NCBI GenBank assembly: GCA_024278395.1
Contig: JAJRTG010000054.1
Span: forward strand, 1 to 25,984
Source of the DNA: Fidelibacterota bacterium
Lineage (GTDB): Bacteria; Bipolaricaulota; Bipolaricaulia; UBA7950; UBA9294
Length of the DNA stretch: 25,984 nt
Direction of reading: 5' to 3'
The translations under genes were made by a program, and so were the position numbers. The notes beneath the pieces are model-generated. The model ran no database searches, had not been told where the DNA came from, and saw only the letters and a program-made list of their open reading frames with translations. Within the stretch, counting starts at the first letter, position 1, and the number at the start of each line of letters is the position of its first letter. Of the stretch, positions 1 through 7,791 are shown in pieces.

Positions 1-477
1 ATCGTTCCACAGCCCGAGCATTACGTTGATCAGGGTCTCGCGCACCACCTCCTCGGGCATGATCACCGTGCCCGGCATCCCGATGTGGTGATAGGGGTGC
101 CCGCCGTAGTTAAGCGGCGAGAACACGAGGTTCACCGGATGTCCCTGTTTCTCGGTGTACCGGCGCAGACCTTCTATCAACTGCGTCACCTGGAACAGGT
201 CGTGTCCGGAGCAGGAGTGGTCCCCGTGCCGCTCGGTGGAGGCGACGGGAATGATCACGATGTCGTTTTTGCGCCGGTTCTCCACCACCTTGCTCCGCGG
301 GGTCGTCTGGATGTACGAACCCGGTTTGCCGAGCTCCGGCGGGGACGGGATCCCGTATTCATCGAGGATCCGGTCGATCTCCTCGTCGGAGGCGTCCCAG
401 ATCTCCTTCTTCAGCCGCCCGACCGTTGAGTCCTCGAACACCACCTGCGGGAGTTCGGTCTTGAGCCATTCTGCCAT
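1..477 (-). CDS. iolN: Creatininase-family hydrolase IolN, 3' part cut by window edge
   Basis: The first 159 residues are present and the C-terminus lies beyond the left edge. Creatininase-family metal site: PVASTERHGDHSCSGHD gives Glu82, His84 and Asp93, and NYGGHPYHHIGMPGT (about residues 123-137) is the second family motif. About 70 residues precede the first catalytic strand, more than in classical creatininases. It starts 9 bases after the stop of the upstream dehydrogenase, with GGAGG directly behind that stop, so the two are translated from one message. In Thermotoga maritima the equivalent gene pair (TM0412/TM0413) encodes IolM and IolN; IolN hydrolyses the cyclic diketone made by IolM to 5-keto-L-gluconate. 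The creatininase fold is seen directly. The IolN assignment rests on the N-terminal extension and on the iolM and iolG neighbours. Confidence 0.82.
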   Translation of the reverse strand, partial: MAEWLKTELPQVVFEDSTVGRLKKEIWDASDEEIDRILDEYGIPSPPELGKPGSYIQTTPRSKVVENRRKNDIVIIPVASTERHGDHSCSGHDLFQVTQLIEGLRRYTEKQGHPVNLVFSPLNYGGHPYHHIGMPGTVIMPEEVVRETLINVMLGLWND

Positions 478-486
478 TTCTCCTCC

Positions 487-1647
487 TTAGGGCTTGATGA
501 TGATCTTCCCGTCCTCGCGCTTGGTCGCCTTCTCCAGGGCGTCGAGCGCCTGATCGAGCGGGAATCGGGCCGTGATGATCTTGGAGTTGTCGATCAACCC
601 GGAGCCCATCAGGCGGATCACCGACGGGAAGATGGCGTGCCCGGAGTGTCCCTGGGCGCCGAACAGTTGTGAGCGGCGGATCTGGAACCGCTCGAGGAAC
701 ATCGGGACCTTCTGCGCTGCCCGGCCGATCACCGCGATCTTGCCGTTGATCGCCAGGGTCTTCTCCATCTCCGGGATCGTTTTATCCGGGGCTCCGGCGG
801 CCTCGACCGACAGGTCCGCCCCCTCGCCGTGGGTGATCTCCATTACCACCTCGCTCGGGGTCACCTCGCGCGGGTCGTAGACGTAATCCGCCCCAACTTC
901 CTTCGCCAGGGTGCGGCGGACCTCCGATACCTCGAACGCGATCACCTTCGCCGCACCGGACGCCTTGGAGAGCTGGATCGCCCCGAGCCCGATCGGACCG
1001 GCGCCGTAGACCACGACGTACGCCCCGGGACGGAACCCGCCGGCGCGCTCGAACACCCCGTTGTAGGCGACGCACGTCGGCTCGGTCGTCGCCGCCACTT
1101 CCCAGGCGAGTTCCTCATCGGCGTAGCGCTCGAACACCGCGTCGACGCTCCAGCACAGCTTGGCCGGGACGACGATGTACTCGGCCATCGCTCCGTCGAT
1201 CGTAAACCCGATCTCCTCGAGGTTCTCGCAGTGGTTGGGGAACCCGTCGCGGCAGGCGCGGCAGTGCCCGCACCAGACCATCTCCTCGACCGTCACCCGA
1301 TCCCCGACCTTGAACTTCGCCCCCTCCGGTCCCGGTCCGATCTCCACGATCTCACCGGCGAACTCGTGCCCGATGATCGCCGGGAACTTGGTCAACCCGG
1401 GATAGAGGATGTAGTCGTCGGCGTCGTGCTCGTAGAAGTGGATATCCGAACCGCACACCCCGCAGGCGTGGATCTTCAGCAGCACCTCGCCCGGCCCGGG
1501 CTTCGGCTGCGGTACCTCCTTGAGCTCGAGCTTCGGGTGCCGCCATACGTTGAACCCCTCGACCGCCTTGCCGGTTCGTTTCTCAAATTCCGAGACCTGG
1601 TAACCCGGCCTCGGCTCCCACTCCGCTGAAAGGACTAACCCCTTCAT
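487..1647 (-). CDS. iolM: Zinc-dependent scyllo-inosose dehydrogenase IolM
   Basis: A 386-residue medium-chain, zinc-dependent dehydrogenase of the cytoplasm. Catalytic zinc ligands are Cys65 (ACGVCGSD) and His94-Glu95 (IIGHE). The structural zinc loop has Cys126, Cys129, Cys132 and Cys140 with canonical spacing. The NAD-binding turn is GAGPIG at 215-220. The N-terminus (MKGLVLSAEW and a long lead-in before the GroES-like domain) matches my memory of T. maritima TM0412, which oxidises 2-keto-myo-inositol (scyllo-inosose) in the second step of that organism's inositol pathway. I place the start at 1647, not at an upstream ATG at 1689: AGGAGG sits 4 bases before the 1647 ATG, while the 1689 extension would run through a promoter start region and operator. 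It has its own LacI-type promoter and is followed by iolN. Confidence 0.85.
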   Translation of the reverse strand: MKGLVLSAEWEPRPGYQVSEFEKRTGKAVEGFNVWRHPKLELKEVPQPKPGPGEVLLKIHACGVCGSDIHFYEHDADDYILYPGLTKFPAIIGHEFAGEIVEIGPGPEGAKFKVGDRVTVEEMVWCGHCRACRDGFPNHCENLEEIGFTIDGAMAEYIVVPAKLCWSVDAVFERYADEELAWEVAATTEPTCVAYNGVFERAGGFRPGAYVVVYGAGPIGLGAIQLSKASGAAKVIAFEVSEVRRTLAKEVGADYVYDPREVTPSEVVMEITHGEGADLSVEAAGAPDKTIPEMEKTLAINGKIAVIGRAAQKVPMFLERFQIRRSQLFGAQGHSGHAIFPSVIRLMGSGLIDNSKIITARFPLDQALDALEKATKREDGKIIIKP

Positions 1648-1658
1648 CTGACCTCCTT

Positions 1659-1705
1659 CGCAAACGTTTGTATTGGGATTATACCGCACCTTCTTGGATT
1701 GGCAA
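1659..1705 (-). promoter_or_regulatory. iolMN promoter with LacI-type operator
   Basis: On the minus strand a -35 TTGCCA (1700-1705) and -10 TATAAT (1678-1683) are separated by 16 bases. Downstream of the -10, at the expected start point, lies CGCAAACGTTTGTA (plus strand 1659-1672), whose core CAAACGTTTG (1661-1670) is a perfect palindrome. The same motif recurs at four other promoters in the window, so a LacI-family repressor is the likely ligand. The promoter lets iolM and iolN be transcribed independently of the importer operon upstream. Confidence 0.75.
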
Positions 1706-1774
1706 ATTCAGCTTGCGCCGCTGCCGGAACAGACTTCCAACGACGCACATCCGTAGCAGTACACGGCCGGGTCC

Positions 1775-1788
1775 ACATAGCGTTTACA
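1775..1788. promoter_or_regulatory. Possible auxiliary operator at the end of iolG
   Basis: ACATAGCGTTTACA covers the iolG stop codon and closely resembles the operator TGCTAGCGTTTGCA at 11761-11774. Its centre is 116 bases from the centre of the iolM operator, close to eleven helical turns, which would suit a DNA loop between two repressor dimers. The match is weaker than for the main operators and partly lies in coding sequence, so chance is possible. Confidence 0.4.
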
Positions 1789-2809
1789 GGTGTGGATCCA
1801 CCTCGGACAGTTTCACCGGGCGTGATTCCTCATACGACCGTTTGGCGGCATAGGCGATCACAGCGGCAATACGTCCATCCTCACCGGATACGGCAGGCGG
1901 TTGGTCTTCGCGAATGCTTTTGATAAACGCTTTCATCTCCGCGACAAACGCTTCCGTATACCGCTCGAGGAAGAAGTAGAGCGGACAGGCGGAATGAGTG
2001 CCGTCGACGTTGTGCACCATCACCTGGTCGGGCGTTTTATTGGCCACTAACGCCATTCCCTCGGATCCGAATACCTCAATCCGCTGATCGTACCCATACA
2101 CCGCCTGACGGGAATTGTCGATCGTTCCCAGCGTCTCGTTCCTGAATCGGAGAACGATCACCGCTGTATCCACGTCCCCGTATTCCTCGATCCGCGGGTC
2201 GATACGAACAGCGGCAGCGGTATACACCGATTCTATCTCGTCTCCGATGAGGTATCGCGCCATGTCAAAGTCGTGGATCGACATATCGAGGAACATCCCC
2301 CCGGAGGTACGTACATACTCCAATGACGGCGGCTTCGGATCACGGCTCGTTATCCGAAGGGTATGCGGTACGCCGAGCTTCCCTTCCACGACCAACTCCC
2401 GTACTCGGCTGAAACTCGGATCGAACCGACGGTTAAACCCGATCTGGAGAAACGCTCCGGTCCGGTTCACGGTGGCAAGGGTTCGGTCGATGACGTCGAG
2501 TTCGAGCGCTATCGGCTTCTCGCAGAATATGTACTTCCCCGCTTCCGCTGCCTGTTCGATCAGCGGAGCATGGGTATCCGTGCTCGAGCAGATCACAACC
2601 GCTTCGACGTCCGCGTCGTCCAATATCCGTCGTGGATCACCGTAAGCGTTGGGGATGTCCAACTCCGCTGCGCACGCTTCGGCTGCCTCCCGGCGTACGT
2701 CAGCGATCGCTGTCACCTTCGCTTCGGGAACGAGGTACACCAGGTTCGCCGCGTGCATCTTGCCGATGCGGCCCGCTCCGATGATCCCTACTTTCAGTCG
2801 ATGTGCCAT
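1784..2809 (-). CDS. iolG: myo-Inositol 2-dehydrogenase IolG
   Basis: A 341-residue GFO/IDH/MocA-family oxidoreductase. The Rossmann motif GAGRIG is at residues 11-16. The family signature EKP is at 97-99 (Lys98), and the catalytic pair Asp175 and His179 lies in LDMSIHDFD, equivalent to Lys97, Asp172 and His176 as I recall them for Bacillus subtilis IolG. It should oxidise myo-inositol to scyllo-inosose with NAD, the entry step to the IolM and IolN reactions encoded downstream. GGGAGG lies 9 bases before the start. It is the last gene of the CUT2 importer operon, 28 bases after the second alcohol dehydrogenase. Related family members act on other sugars or scyllo-inositol, so substrate preference is inferred from the iolM-iolN context. 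Confidence 0.82.
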   Translation of the reverse strand: MAHRLKVGIIGAGRIGKMHAANLVYLVPEAKVTAIADVRREAAEACAAELDIPNAYGDPRRILDDADVEAVVICSSTDTHAPLIEQAAEAGKYIFCEKPIALELDVIDRTLATVNRTGAFLQIGFNRRFDPSFSRVRELVVEGKLGVPHTLRITSRDPKPPSLEYVRTSGGMFLDMSIHDFDMARYLIGDEIESVYTAAAVRIDPRIEEYGDVDTAVIVLRFRNETLGTIDNSRQAVYGYDQRIEVFGSEGMALVANKTPDQVMVHNVDGTHSACPLYFFLERYTEAFVAEMKAFIKSIREDQPPAVSGEDGRIAAVIAYAAKRSYEESRPVKLSEVDPHL

Positions 2810-2837
2810 GTTTCTTAACCTCCCAAACCGACTATGA

Positions 2838-4010
2838 TCACTCTCCGCCCTTCCCCTCCTGAGGAGCGATCGCCACCTTCATCGTGAGATCAGCGTTCAT
2901 GGACAATTCCATCGCTTCGGCGGCCCGATCCAACGGGAACTTGTGAGTGACGATCTTCTCAAACGAGGGAAAGAACTTTGCGAACTTCTCCATCAACTTC
3001 AGACTGGGGAGATACCCGGACGGTGGATGGTTGGTCTGTCCGATGAGACGGATGTTCTTTGCACACAGGTGCTTATGCGGGTTTATCGACACCTCGCCCA
3101 TATCAACAAACATACCGGCCACTATGTACATTCCCCCCTTACGGACTAACTCCAAACCCTCTGTTATCGCCGCCGGTACGCCGGCGCATTCCACCACCAC
3201 ATCCGCTCCGATCCCGTGCGTCATCGTCTTTACTGCTTCTATCCGTTCCTTCTGCGTGGTGCCACGGATGTTCAGGCATACGTCGACCCCGAATTCCTTG
3301 GCCATGTTCAATCGGAACTCCGAGGCATCGATCGCTATGATGTCCCCCGCCCCCAGCATCCGCGCTTTGATTGCATGTAGAAGCCCCATCGGTCCTACAC
3401 CTTGTATGACTACAGTATCGCCGGTTTTGAACCCATCTCCCGACATGCTGTAGAATTCCTTCGCTTTATCGAGGTTGTACGTTACGGCCATCAGCTCCGT
3501 CAGGGCAGCGGCGGTAGGGGATATCGATTCCGGTACCTTGTAGACGAACGTTCCCGGCAGTATGTAGAGGTACTCCGCCCAGCCTCCGAACAGGTGCGGT
3601 GGTGTGGCACAGGTCATGCTTACTCCATATGTTCGCATATTGTCACACCAAACGAAGCCGTTGTAGTTGCGGCAGTAGTAGCACTTGTCGCAGAATATGT
3701 CGGGGCAGATGACGACACGATCTCCTCTGGTGATCGTTTGTCCGTATGTCTTGATGGCGTCATCGGCGTGTTTGCCGATCTCGACGATCGTACCGACGAT
3801 CTCATGGCCGGGGATGATGGGAAACGGTATAGACATCTCGGCGTTGGTCCCCGCGTATTGTTTCGTCTCTCCCCGGTAGGAATGCTTGTCCGTGCCGCAT
3901 ATTCCGCACAGCTCAACCTTCATCAGCATTGCGTCATCGGCAATCGTTGGATAAGGAAACTCCTGCACCTCGATTCGTCCCGGCTCTACCATAACGGCCG
4001 CTTTAACCAT
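2838..4010 (-). CDS. Zinc-dependent alcohol/polyol dehydrogenase, second paralogue
   Basis: A 390-residue medium-chain dehydrogenase. Catalytic zinc ligands are Cys38 (CGICGTD), His69 and Glu70 (IPGHE). A structural zinc loop is present with Cys107, Cys110, Cys113 and Cys122; the last spacing is eight residues rather than the usual seven. The nucleotide-binding turn GVGPMG lies in the middle of the protein. It is only distantly related to IolM in this window. AAGGAGG sits 7 bases before the ATG, and the gene lies between the CUT2 ATPase and iolG in one operon. The substrate cannot be read from sequence. A polyol or inositol stereoisomer, or a later keto-acid intermediate, would fit the context. 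Relatives include sorbitol/L-iditol and threonine dehydrogenases. Confidence 0.72.
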   Translation of the reverse strand: MVKAAVMVEPGRIEVQEFPYPTIADDAMLMKVELCGICGTDKHSYRGETKQYAGTNAEMSIPFPIIPGHEIVGTIVEIGKHADDAIKTYGQTITRGDRVVICPDIFCDKCYYCRNYNGFVWCDNMRTYGVSMTCATPPHLFGGWAEYLYILPGTFVYKVPESISPTAAALTELMAVTYNLDKAKEFYSMSGDGFKTGDTVVIQGVGPMGLLHAIKARMLGAGDIIAIDASEFRLNMAKEFGVDVCLNIRGTTQKERIEAVKTMTHGIGADVVVECAGVPAAITEGLELVRKGGMYIVAGMFVDMGEVSINPHKHLCAKNIRLIGQTNHPPSGYLPSLKLMEKFAKFFPSFEKIVTHKFPLDRAAEAMELSMNADLTMKVAIAPQEGKGGE

Positions 4011-4050
4011 ATAAACCCCTCCTTCTTGGCGGGAGGATTCTGAACAACGG

Positions 4051-4827
4051 CTATGTGGAAGCCTGTGCTGCTTCCGGCTGCTCTTGCCCGGTGCGAATTA
4101 TGTCGATGATCTTCTCGGCCGAACTGTCTTCTTTGCGATAGATACCGAGCATATCGCCCCTGCTTAAGATGACGAACTTATCAGCGACTCGATAGACATG
4201 GTAAACGTTGTGGGTGACAAAGATAACCCCGATGCCGTGTTGTTTCATCTCACTGATCGATTGAAGCAATTTGTCCGTTTCCTTGACGGATAGGTTTTGT
4301 GTGGGCTCGTCGAGCAAGATGAGAGAGCTTTGGAAGTGCAGCACACGTCCGATGCTTATCGCTTGCCGTTCTCCCCCGGAAAGGGCGCTTACCCGGCCGC
4401 GCGGGCTTCTAACCCTTACGCCGACCTCCGTGATGATCTTTTCCGCCTCTTTTTCCATTTGCGCTAGGTCGAGAACTTTCAAAAAACCAAACGATTTTTG
4501 AAGTTCACGGCCGAGAAAGAAATTTCGGGTAATGTTCATAAATTGGACGACGGCCCCACCTTGAGGGACGGCCTCAATTCCCAGCATTCGGATCTCTCTA
4601 GGGCTTAAGTTGCTGATTTCTTGGCCTTTGAACGTTATACTCCCGCTGTCGGGATGGTGGACTCCCATTATCGATTTGATCAAGGTGCTTTTCCCGGCTC
4701 CGTTGTCCCCCAACAGTCCTACGACTTCACCGGGGTGTATGTTGAACGATACTCCCTTAAGCGCTTCAACATGGCCGAAGCTCTTTCGTACGTTTTTGAT
4801 CTCCAGCAGAGCCTGTTCCTGGTTCAT
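4051..4827 (-). CDS. CUT2-type sugar ABC importer ATPase (single domain)
   Basis: A 258-residue ABC ATPase that energises the neighbouring ribose-type permease. Walker A is GDNGAGKST (40-48), the Q-loop VPQ is near 87-89, the signature LSGGERQ is at 149-155 and Walker B LILLDEP at 169-175. It has one nucleotide-binding domain, like FrcA-type proteins, instead of the two fused domains of RbsA. The ATG at 4827 follows the permease stop by 7 bases, with GGGAGG about 10 bases upstream. A GTG at 4848 in the same frame would overlap the permease by 14 bases and is less likely. Binding protein, permease, ATPase, dehydrogenase and iolG form one operon, which makes inositol or a related polyol the likely cargo. 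Confidence 0.85.
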   Translation of the reverse strand: MNQEQALLEIKNVRKSFGHVEALKGVSFNIHPGEVVGLLGDNGAGKSTLIKSIMGVHHPDSGSITFKGQEISNLSPREIRMLGIEAVPQGGAVVQFMNITRNFFLGRELQKSFGFLKVLDLAQMEKEAEKIITEVGVRVRSPRGRVSALSGGERQAISIGRVLHFQSSLILLDEPTQNLSVKETDKLLQSISEMKQHGIGVIFVTHNVYHVYRVADKFVILSRGDMLGIYRKEDSSAEKIIDIIRTGQEQPEAAQAST

Positions 4828-4834
4828 ATGTGTA

Positions 4835-5797
4835 CTACCTCCCTGCACGCAAAACCCGTTTCATGACTTCCTTGTTGATGATCATACCCAGGATCAGAAT
4901 GATCCCGATGAACGCCTTATACCAATACGAAGGTGCTCCAGCGAGTACCAACCCAACCCGCAGCGAGGATATGACAAGAGCGCCGAAGAAGGCCCCTACA
5001 ATCGTACCGTACCCTCCGGAGAGGTAACATCCACCCAGTACAGCTGCTGCTATCGTTTCCAACCCCATTGCCTCGCCCAAGGTTGGGTATGCCATCTTGA
5101 AGCGCGCAAAGCTGAGCATCCCAGCCAAGCTGGCAAACGAAGCGGTTAAGAGAAAATTTATTATTTTGACTTTATCCACTTGAACACCAAGGGCGTTTGC
5201 CACCAAAGGATTCCCGCCCGCGGCGAAAGTCCAGTTTCCATGCCGGGTTAGATTGAGAAGAAACGCAAATAACCCGAGAAACACTATGACCCAAATGGAA
5301 GAGACACGGAACTCTCCGGCGAACTTTCCGTTCAGAAGGGTCAGGAGGAACGAGTGACCGCGGTAGGCGATCGGGAATCCCGCGGTGGCCAACAGCAACA
5401 AGCCGCGAATCGCCATCATCGTACCGAGGGTTGTTATAAACGACGGTATACGTATCTTTGTCGTGATGAGCCCGTTTATGAGGCCTATCGCAAGGCCCAG
5501 CGCCAGTACGGCCAAAAATGCGATGAAGGCGTTGACCCCGTGGTTCAAAAGCATTCCCAGGAATATGCCAGCGGTGGCGTATACCGATCCTACTGAGAGG
5601 TCAAACTCTCCGGAGATCATCAGCAGGGCTACCGCAAGGGCTACAGTACCCAATTCGGCTGTGATCGTGAGGATTCCCCCCAACGTGCTGAGGGTGAAGA
5701 AACGATTAGAAAGAACTGAAAAAACCGCTATCACTACAAGAAAAGCTACAATTACTCCTATGCTAGGAAACAAAAACTTCTCTTTTTTGAATTGCAT
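4835..5797 (-). CDS. CUT2-type sugar ABC importer permease (RbsC family)
   Basis: A 320-residue, very hydrophobic membrane protein of the BPD_transp_2 (RbsC/FrcC) family, with eight or more predicted membrane segments. Family hallmarks include the region SGEFDLSVGSVYATAGI (about 62-78) and the glycine-rich stretch AAAVLGGCYLSGGYGTIVGA in the C-terminal half. One copy would dimerise and pair with the downstream ATPase. It starts after AAGGGAG with 9 bases spacing. The 81-base gap from the binding-protein gene contains a strong hairpin. Substrate is inferred from iolG in the same operon. Confidence 0.87.
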   Translation of the reverse strand: MQFKKEKFLFPSIGVIVAFLVVIAVFSVLSNRFFTLSTLGGILTITAELGTVALAVALLMISGEFDLSVGSVYATAGIFLGMLLNHGVNAFIAFLAVLALGLAIGLINGLITTKIRIPSFITTLGTMMAIRGLLLLATAGFPIAYRGHSFLLTLLNGKFAGEFRVSSIWVIVFLGLFAFLLNLTRHGNWTFAAGGNPLVANALGVQVDKVKIINFLLTASFASLAGMLSFARFKMAYPTLGEAMGLETIAAAVLGGCYLSGGYGTIVGAFFGALVISSLRVGLVLAGAPSYWYKAFIGIILILGMIINKEVMKRVLRAGR

Positions 5798-5834
5798 AGA
5801 CGGTTACTCCCTTCTTGCGGTGTTCGACAAAGAA

Positions 5835-5870
5835 GCGGCGGGAGGGGAAAGCTGGTTCCTCCCCCGCCGC
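5835..5870 (-). other. Intercistronic hairpin, CUT2 binding protein/permease
   Basis: Two 15-base arms, 5835-5849 and 5856-5870, pair around a 6-base loop; in the transcript there is one G-U pair and one A-C mismatch. The stem is almost pure G/C at its base. Only a weak U-rich tail follows. Such hairpins often protect the upstream binding-protein mRNA or allow partial termination so that binding protein exceeds permease. Confidence 0.65.
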
Positions 5871-5878
5871 GGTTTACA

Positions 5879-6835
5879 TTACAGTCCTCCTGTAGTTTTG
5901 ACCTGCTTCTCAGCTATGCTGATGTTGTTCTTGTCGATAACCGTCGGCCCCGTCGGCATCTTTGCTGGCGGCAGGAATCCGTATTCGACGTGGAGATAAA
6001 GCCAGACAGCCGCTAGATATCCCTGCATGAACGGCTGTTGAGCGATCGCGCAGATCATCTCGCCGTTCTTAATAGCATCCAGGATTTTCTCGCTAACATC
6101 GCAGGTGGCAAGCCTGACTTTCCCCACAAGGTTCTGCTCTTCCACCAGGTCGATGGCCGGATGAGCGCCAAGCGGCCCCAGGGTGAAGATCATATCGGTG
6201 TCAGGGTTCTTCTTAAGATACGCCTTCAGAATTTCTAGGGCTTGAGTGGGCTCAGGGGTTATGTCGATCTTTTCGACCGGAATCCCCTTGGCCTTGAATA
6301 CGTCCATTATCCCCTTCGCACGGAGCTCTAAGCACGTGAGTCCGGGTTGGTGGATACCGATGACTGCGCGCTTCGGGGTGAAATCCTTGAGTACACGATT
6401 GGCAAGGGCTGAACCCACGGTGAACTCATCCTGCCCGATATAGGCAAGATAAGGGACATAGGGGGGAGTGTAGTCTTCGATGTTTACTGCAATTACCGGG
6501 ATTCCTAGCTCCTTGGCGCGCTCCAACGGAGCCTCGAACGCTGTATCACTGGAAATGGTAGTTGCGATTCCATCCGGATGAGCGCTTATCGCACTCTCGA
6601 GCATATTGACTTGTTCTTGGACTGAGAACTTGACGGGGGCTGTGAAGATTCCTTTTACTCCGAGTTGTTTACAAGCAGTATTCCAACCGAGCTGTTGAGT
6701 GGCCCAGAACGGGTCTCCTGCGCCTGCGTGTGGGACGTAGTAGAAGACTAATTGGTCCGCGGCTAGAGCCGTCACCCCTCCGATAAACAAGCCGACAACC
6801 ATCACCAACAGTAGGGTCTTTGCGAGCTTATGCAT
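5879..6835 (-). CDS. CUT2-type periplasmic sugar/polyol-binding protein
   Basis: A 318-residue periplasmic-binding protein of the ribose/galactose-binding type (Peripla_BP_4). Residues 1-25 form a Sec signal peptide: basic start, hydrophobic core and ALA before the mature ADQ. The mature part begins with the expected strand and a PFW segment (FYYVPHAGAGDPFW), followed by PDGIATT (about 87-93) and GIPVIAVN in the next repeat. No lipobox is seen. It captures the substrate and delivers it to the permease encoded next. The gene is first in an operon that ends in iolG and stands behind a LacI-type promoter. A 27-codon ORF overlaps its start. GGAGG lies before the ATG. A myo-inositol ligand is plausible but not shown. 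Confidence 0.85.
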   Translation of the reverse strand: MHKLAKTLLLVMVVGLFIGGVTALAADQLVFYYVPHAGAGDPFWATQQLGWNTACKQLGVKGIFTAPVKFSVQEQVNMLESAISAHPDGIATTISSDTAFEAPLERAKELGIPVIAVNIEDYTPPYVPYLAYIGQDEFTVGSALANRVLKDFTPKRAVIGIHQPGLTCLELRAKGIMDVFKAKGIPVEKIDITPEPTQALEILKAYLKKNPDTDMIFTLGPLGAHPAIDLVEEQNLVGKVRLATCDVSEKILDAIKNGEMICAIAQQPFMQGYLAAVWLYLHVEYGFLPPAKMPTGPTVIDKNNISIAEKQVKTTGGL

Positions 6836-6911
6836 ACTGCACCTCCTGGATAGTTTTGTGCGTGGCTCTAAACCCTGGTGCGATAAAGCTTGTCTTTGAA
6901 GAGTCGGACAT
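6828..6911 (-). CDS. Possible 27-residue leader ORF before the CUT2 binding protein
   Basis: A short ORF begins MSDSSKTSF and ends with a TAA located 8 bases inside the following binding-protein gene, in another frame. It lies fully downstream of the predicted start of transcription. An extended Shine-Dalgarno, AAGGAGGTGAT, precedes and touches its ATG, but the spacing of about two bases is unusually short. It could be a translated leader coupled to the binding-protein start, or simply an unusually strong ribosome-docking site. I do not recognise the peptide. Confidence 0.25.
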   Translation of the reverse strand: MSDSSKTSFIAPGFRATHKTIQEVQYA

Positions 6912-6919
6912 CACCTCCT

Positions 6920-6965
6920 TGCAAACGTTTACACTATTATATAAAGTCTCTTGCTTAAAAGTCAA
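6920..6965 (-). promoter_or_regulatory. CUT2 importer-iolG operon promoter with LacI-type operator
   Basis: Minus-strand -35 TTGACT (6960-6965) and -10 TATAAT (6936-6941) are 18 bases apart. Immediately downstream is the operator TGCAAACGTTTACA (plus strand 6920-6933), covering the expected start point, a classic position for steric repression by a LacI-family protein. Confidence 0.8.
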
Positions 6966-7008
6966 GCTTTACACTTAACTATTTTTATTATAATTCAAGC
7001 TAGTCTTT

Positions 7009-7791
7009 TTATAAGATCGCTCGCATCTGCTGGATGCTCTCGATGACGTGATCTGCGTGTTCTATTAACCTCGTCGCCCCTCCTGCCATTGCCACTCCAA
7101 GGCCGGCGCGCTCGATCATCGAGATGTCGCTCTCCTGATCTCCCACCGCCACCGTCCGGGAAAGCGGGATCCCGAGTTTTTGACAAAGCCAAGAAAGGGC
7201 CGCTCCTTTGGATATACCCGGGGGGAGAGCTTCTATATAGTTTCTTTCGGAGCGGACGACGGTGATCTCAGGGACTTCCTCCTGTAACACGGCGGTAAGC
7301 CCGGGAAGTATTTTCGGATCTCCGATGAAAAGGAGCTTCAGCGGCCCTTGCCCCAGTAGCTCTTCGATGTCAAGCGTCGTTTCAGCGTGCAGGTTCTCGT
7401 TCTCAACGAACTTGGTTATCGGAGGAGTGATCTTATCCGTGTAAATGGTCGGATCATCGACCGACCGATAGATCTGGGGATGGATGGGGAACCTCTTGGA
7501 TATCTCGAATGCGCGGAGAGCGAGCTTCCCTGGGATATGATCCTCTCGCAGCGGGCGGTCTCCGATCGGATCGAATACTACCGCTCCGTGATAGAGGATC
7601 GCCGGGGTGGTGATGGAAAGCTCCTTCAAATAGCGCTGCGCTGAGGCGAGTGAGCGGCCGGTGGCGAGGGTAACCCGGGCGTGCGCGGAGAGGTCTTCGA
7701 GGAACCTCGCTGTCTCGGGAGGGACCGTCCCGTCCCGTCGCAGGAGGGTGCCGTCGAGATCGAATGCGAAGAGGAGATACCGGGGGTTCAC
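7009..7791 (-). CDS. HAD-superfamily phosphatase, Cof type
   Basis: A 260-residue haloacid-dehalogenase phosphatase. Motif I is FDLDGT with Asp11 and Asp13, motif II is the Thr44 segment LATGR, motif III is Lys195 in GISKGAAL and motif IV is GDQESD (217-222). The long insert between motifs II and III is the C2B cap seen in Cof-type sugar phosphatases (YidA, YbiV). The GTG start overlaps the stop of the upstream ABC ATPase (GTGA), so it is translationally coupled to a transport operon. This position suggests that it dephosphorylates the imported compound or a pathway intermediate. Cof-type enzymes are often promiscuous, so the natural substrate is unknown. The gene ends only about 45 bases before the next promoter and no clear terminator is seen. 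Confidence 0.82.
   Translation of the reverse strand: MNPRYLLFAFDLDGTLLRRDGTVPPETARFLEDLSAHARVTLATGRSLASAQRYLKELSITTPAILYHGAVVFDPIGDRPLREDHIPGKLALRAFEISKRFPIHPQIYRSVDDPTIYTDKITPPITKFVENENLHAETTLDIEELLGQGPLKLLFIGDPKILPGLTAVLQEEVPEITVVRSERNYIEALPPGISKGAALSWLCQKLGIPLSRTVAVGDQESDISMIERAGLGVAMAGGATRLIEHADHVIESIQQMRAIL

Noticed and set aside
1648..1689. N-terminal extension of iolM to the ATG at 1689
   Set aside because: It crosses the predicted transcription start region and operator, while the ATG at 1647 has a proper ribosome site.
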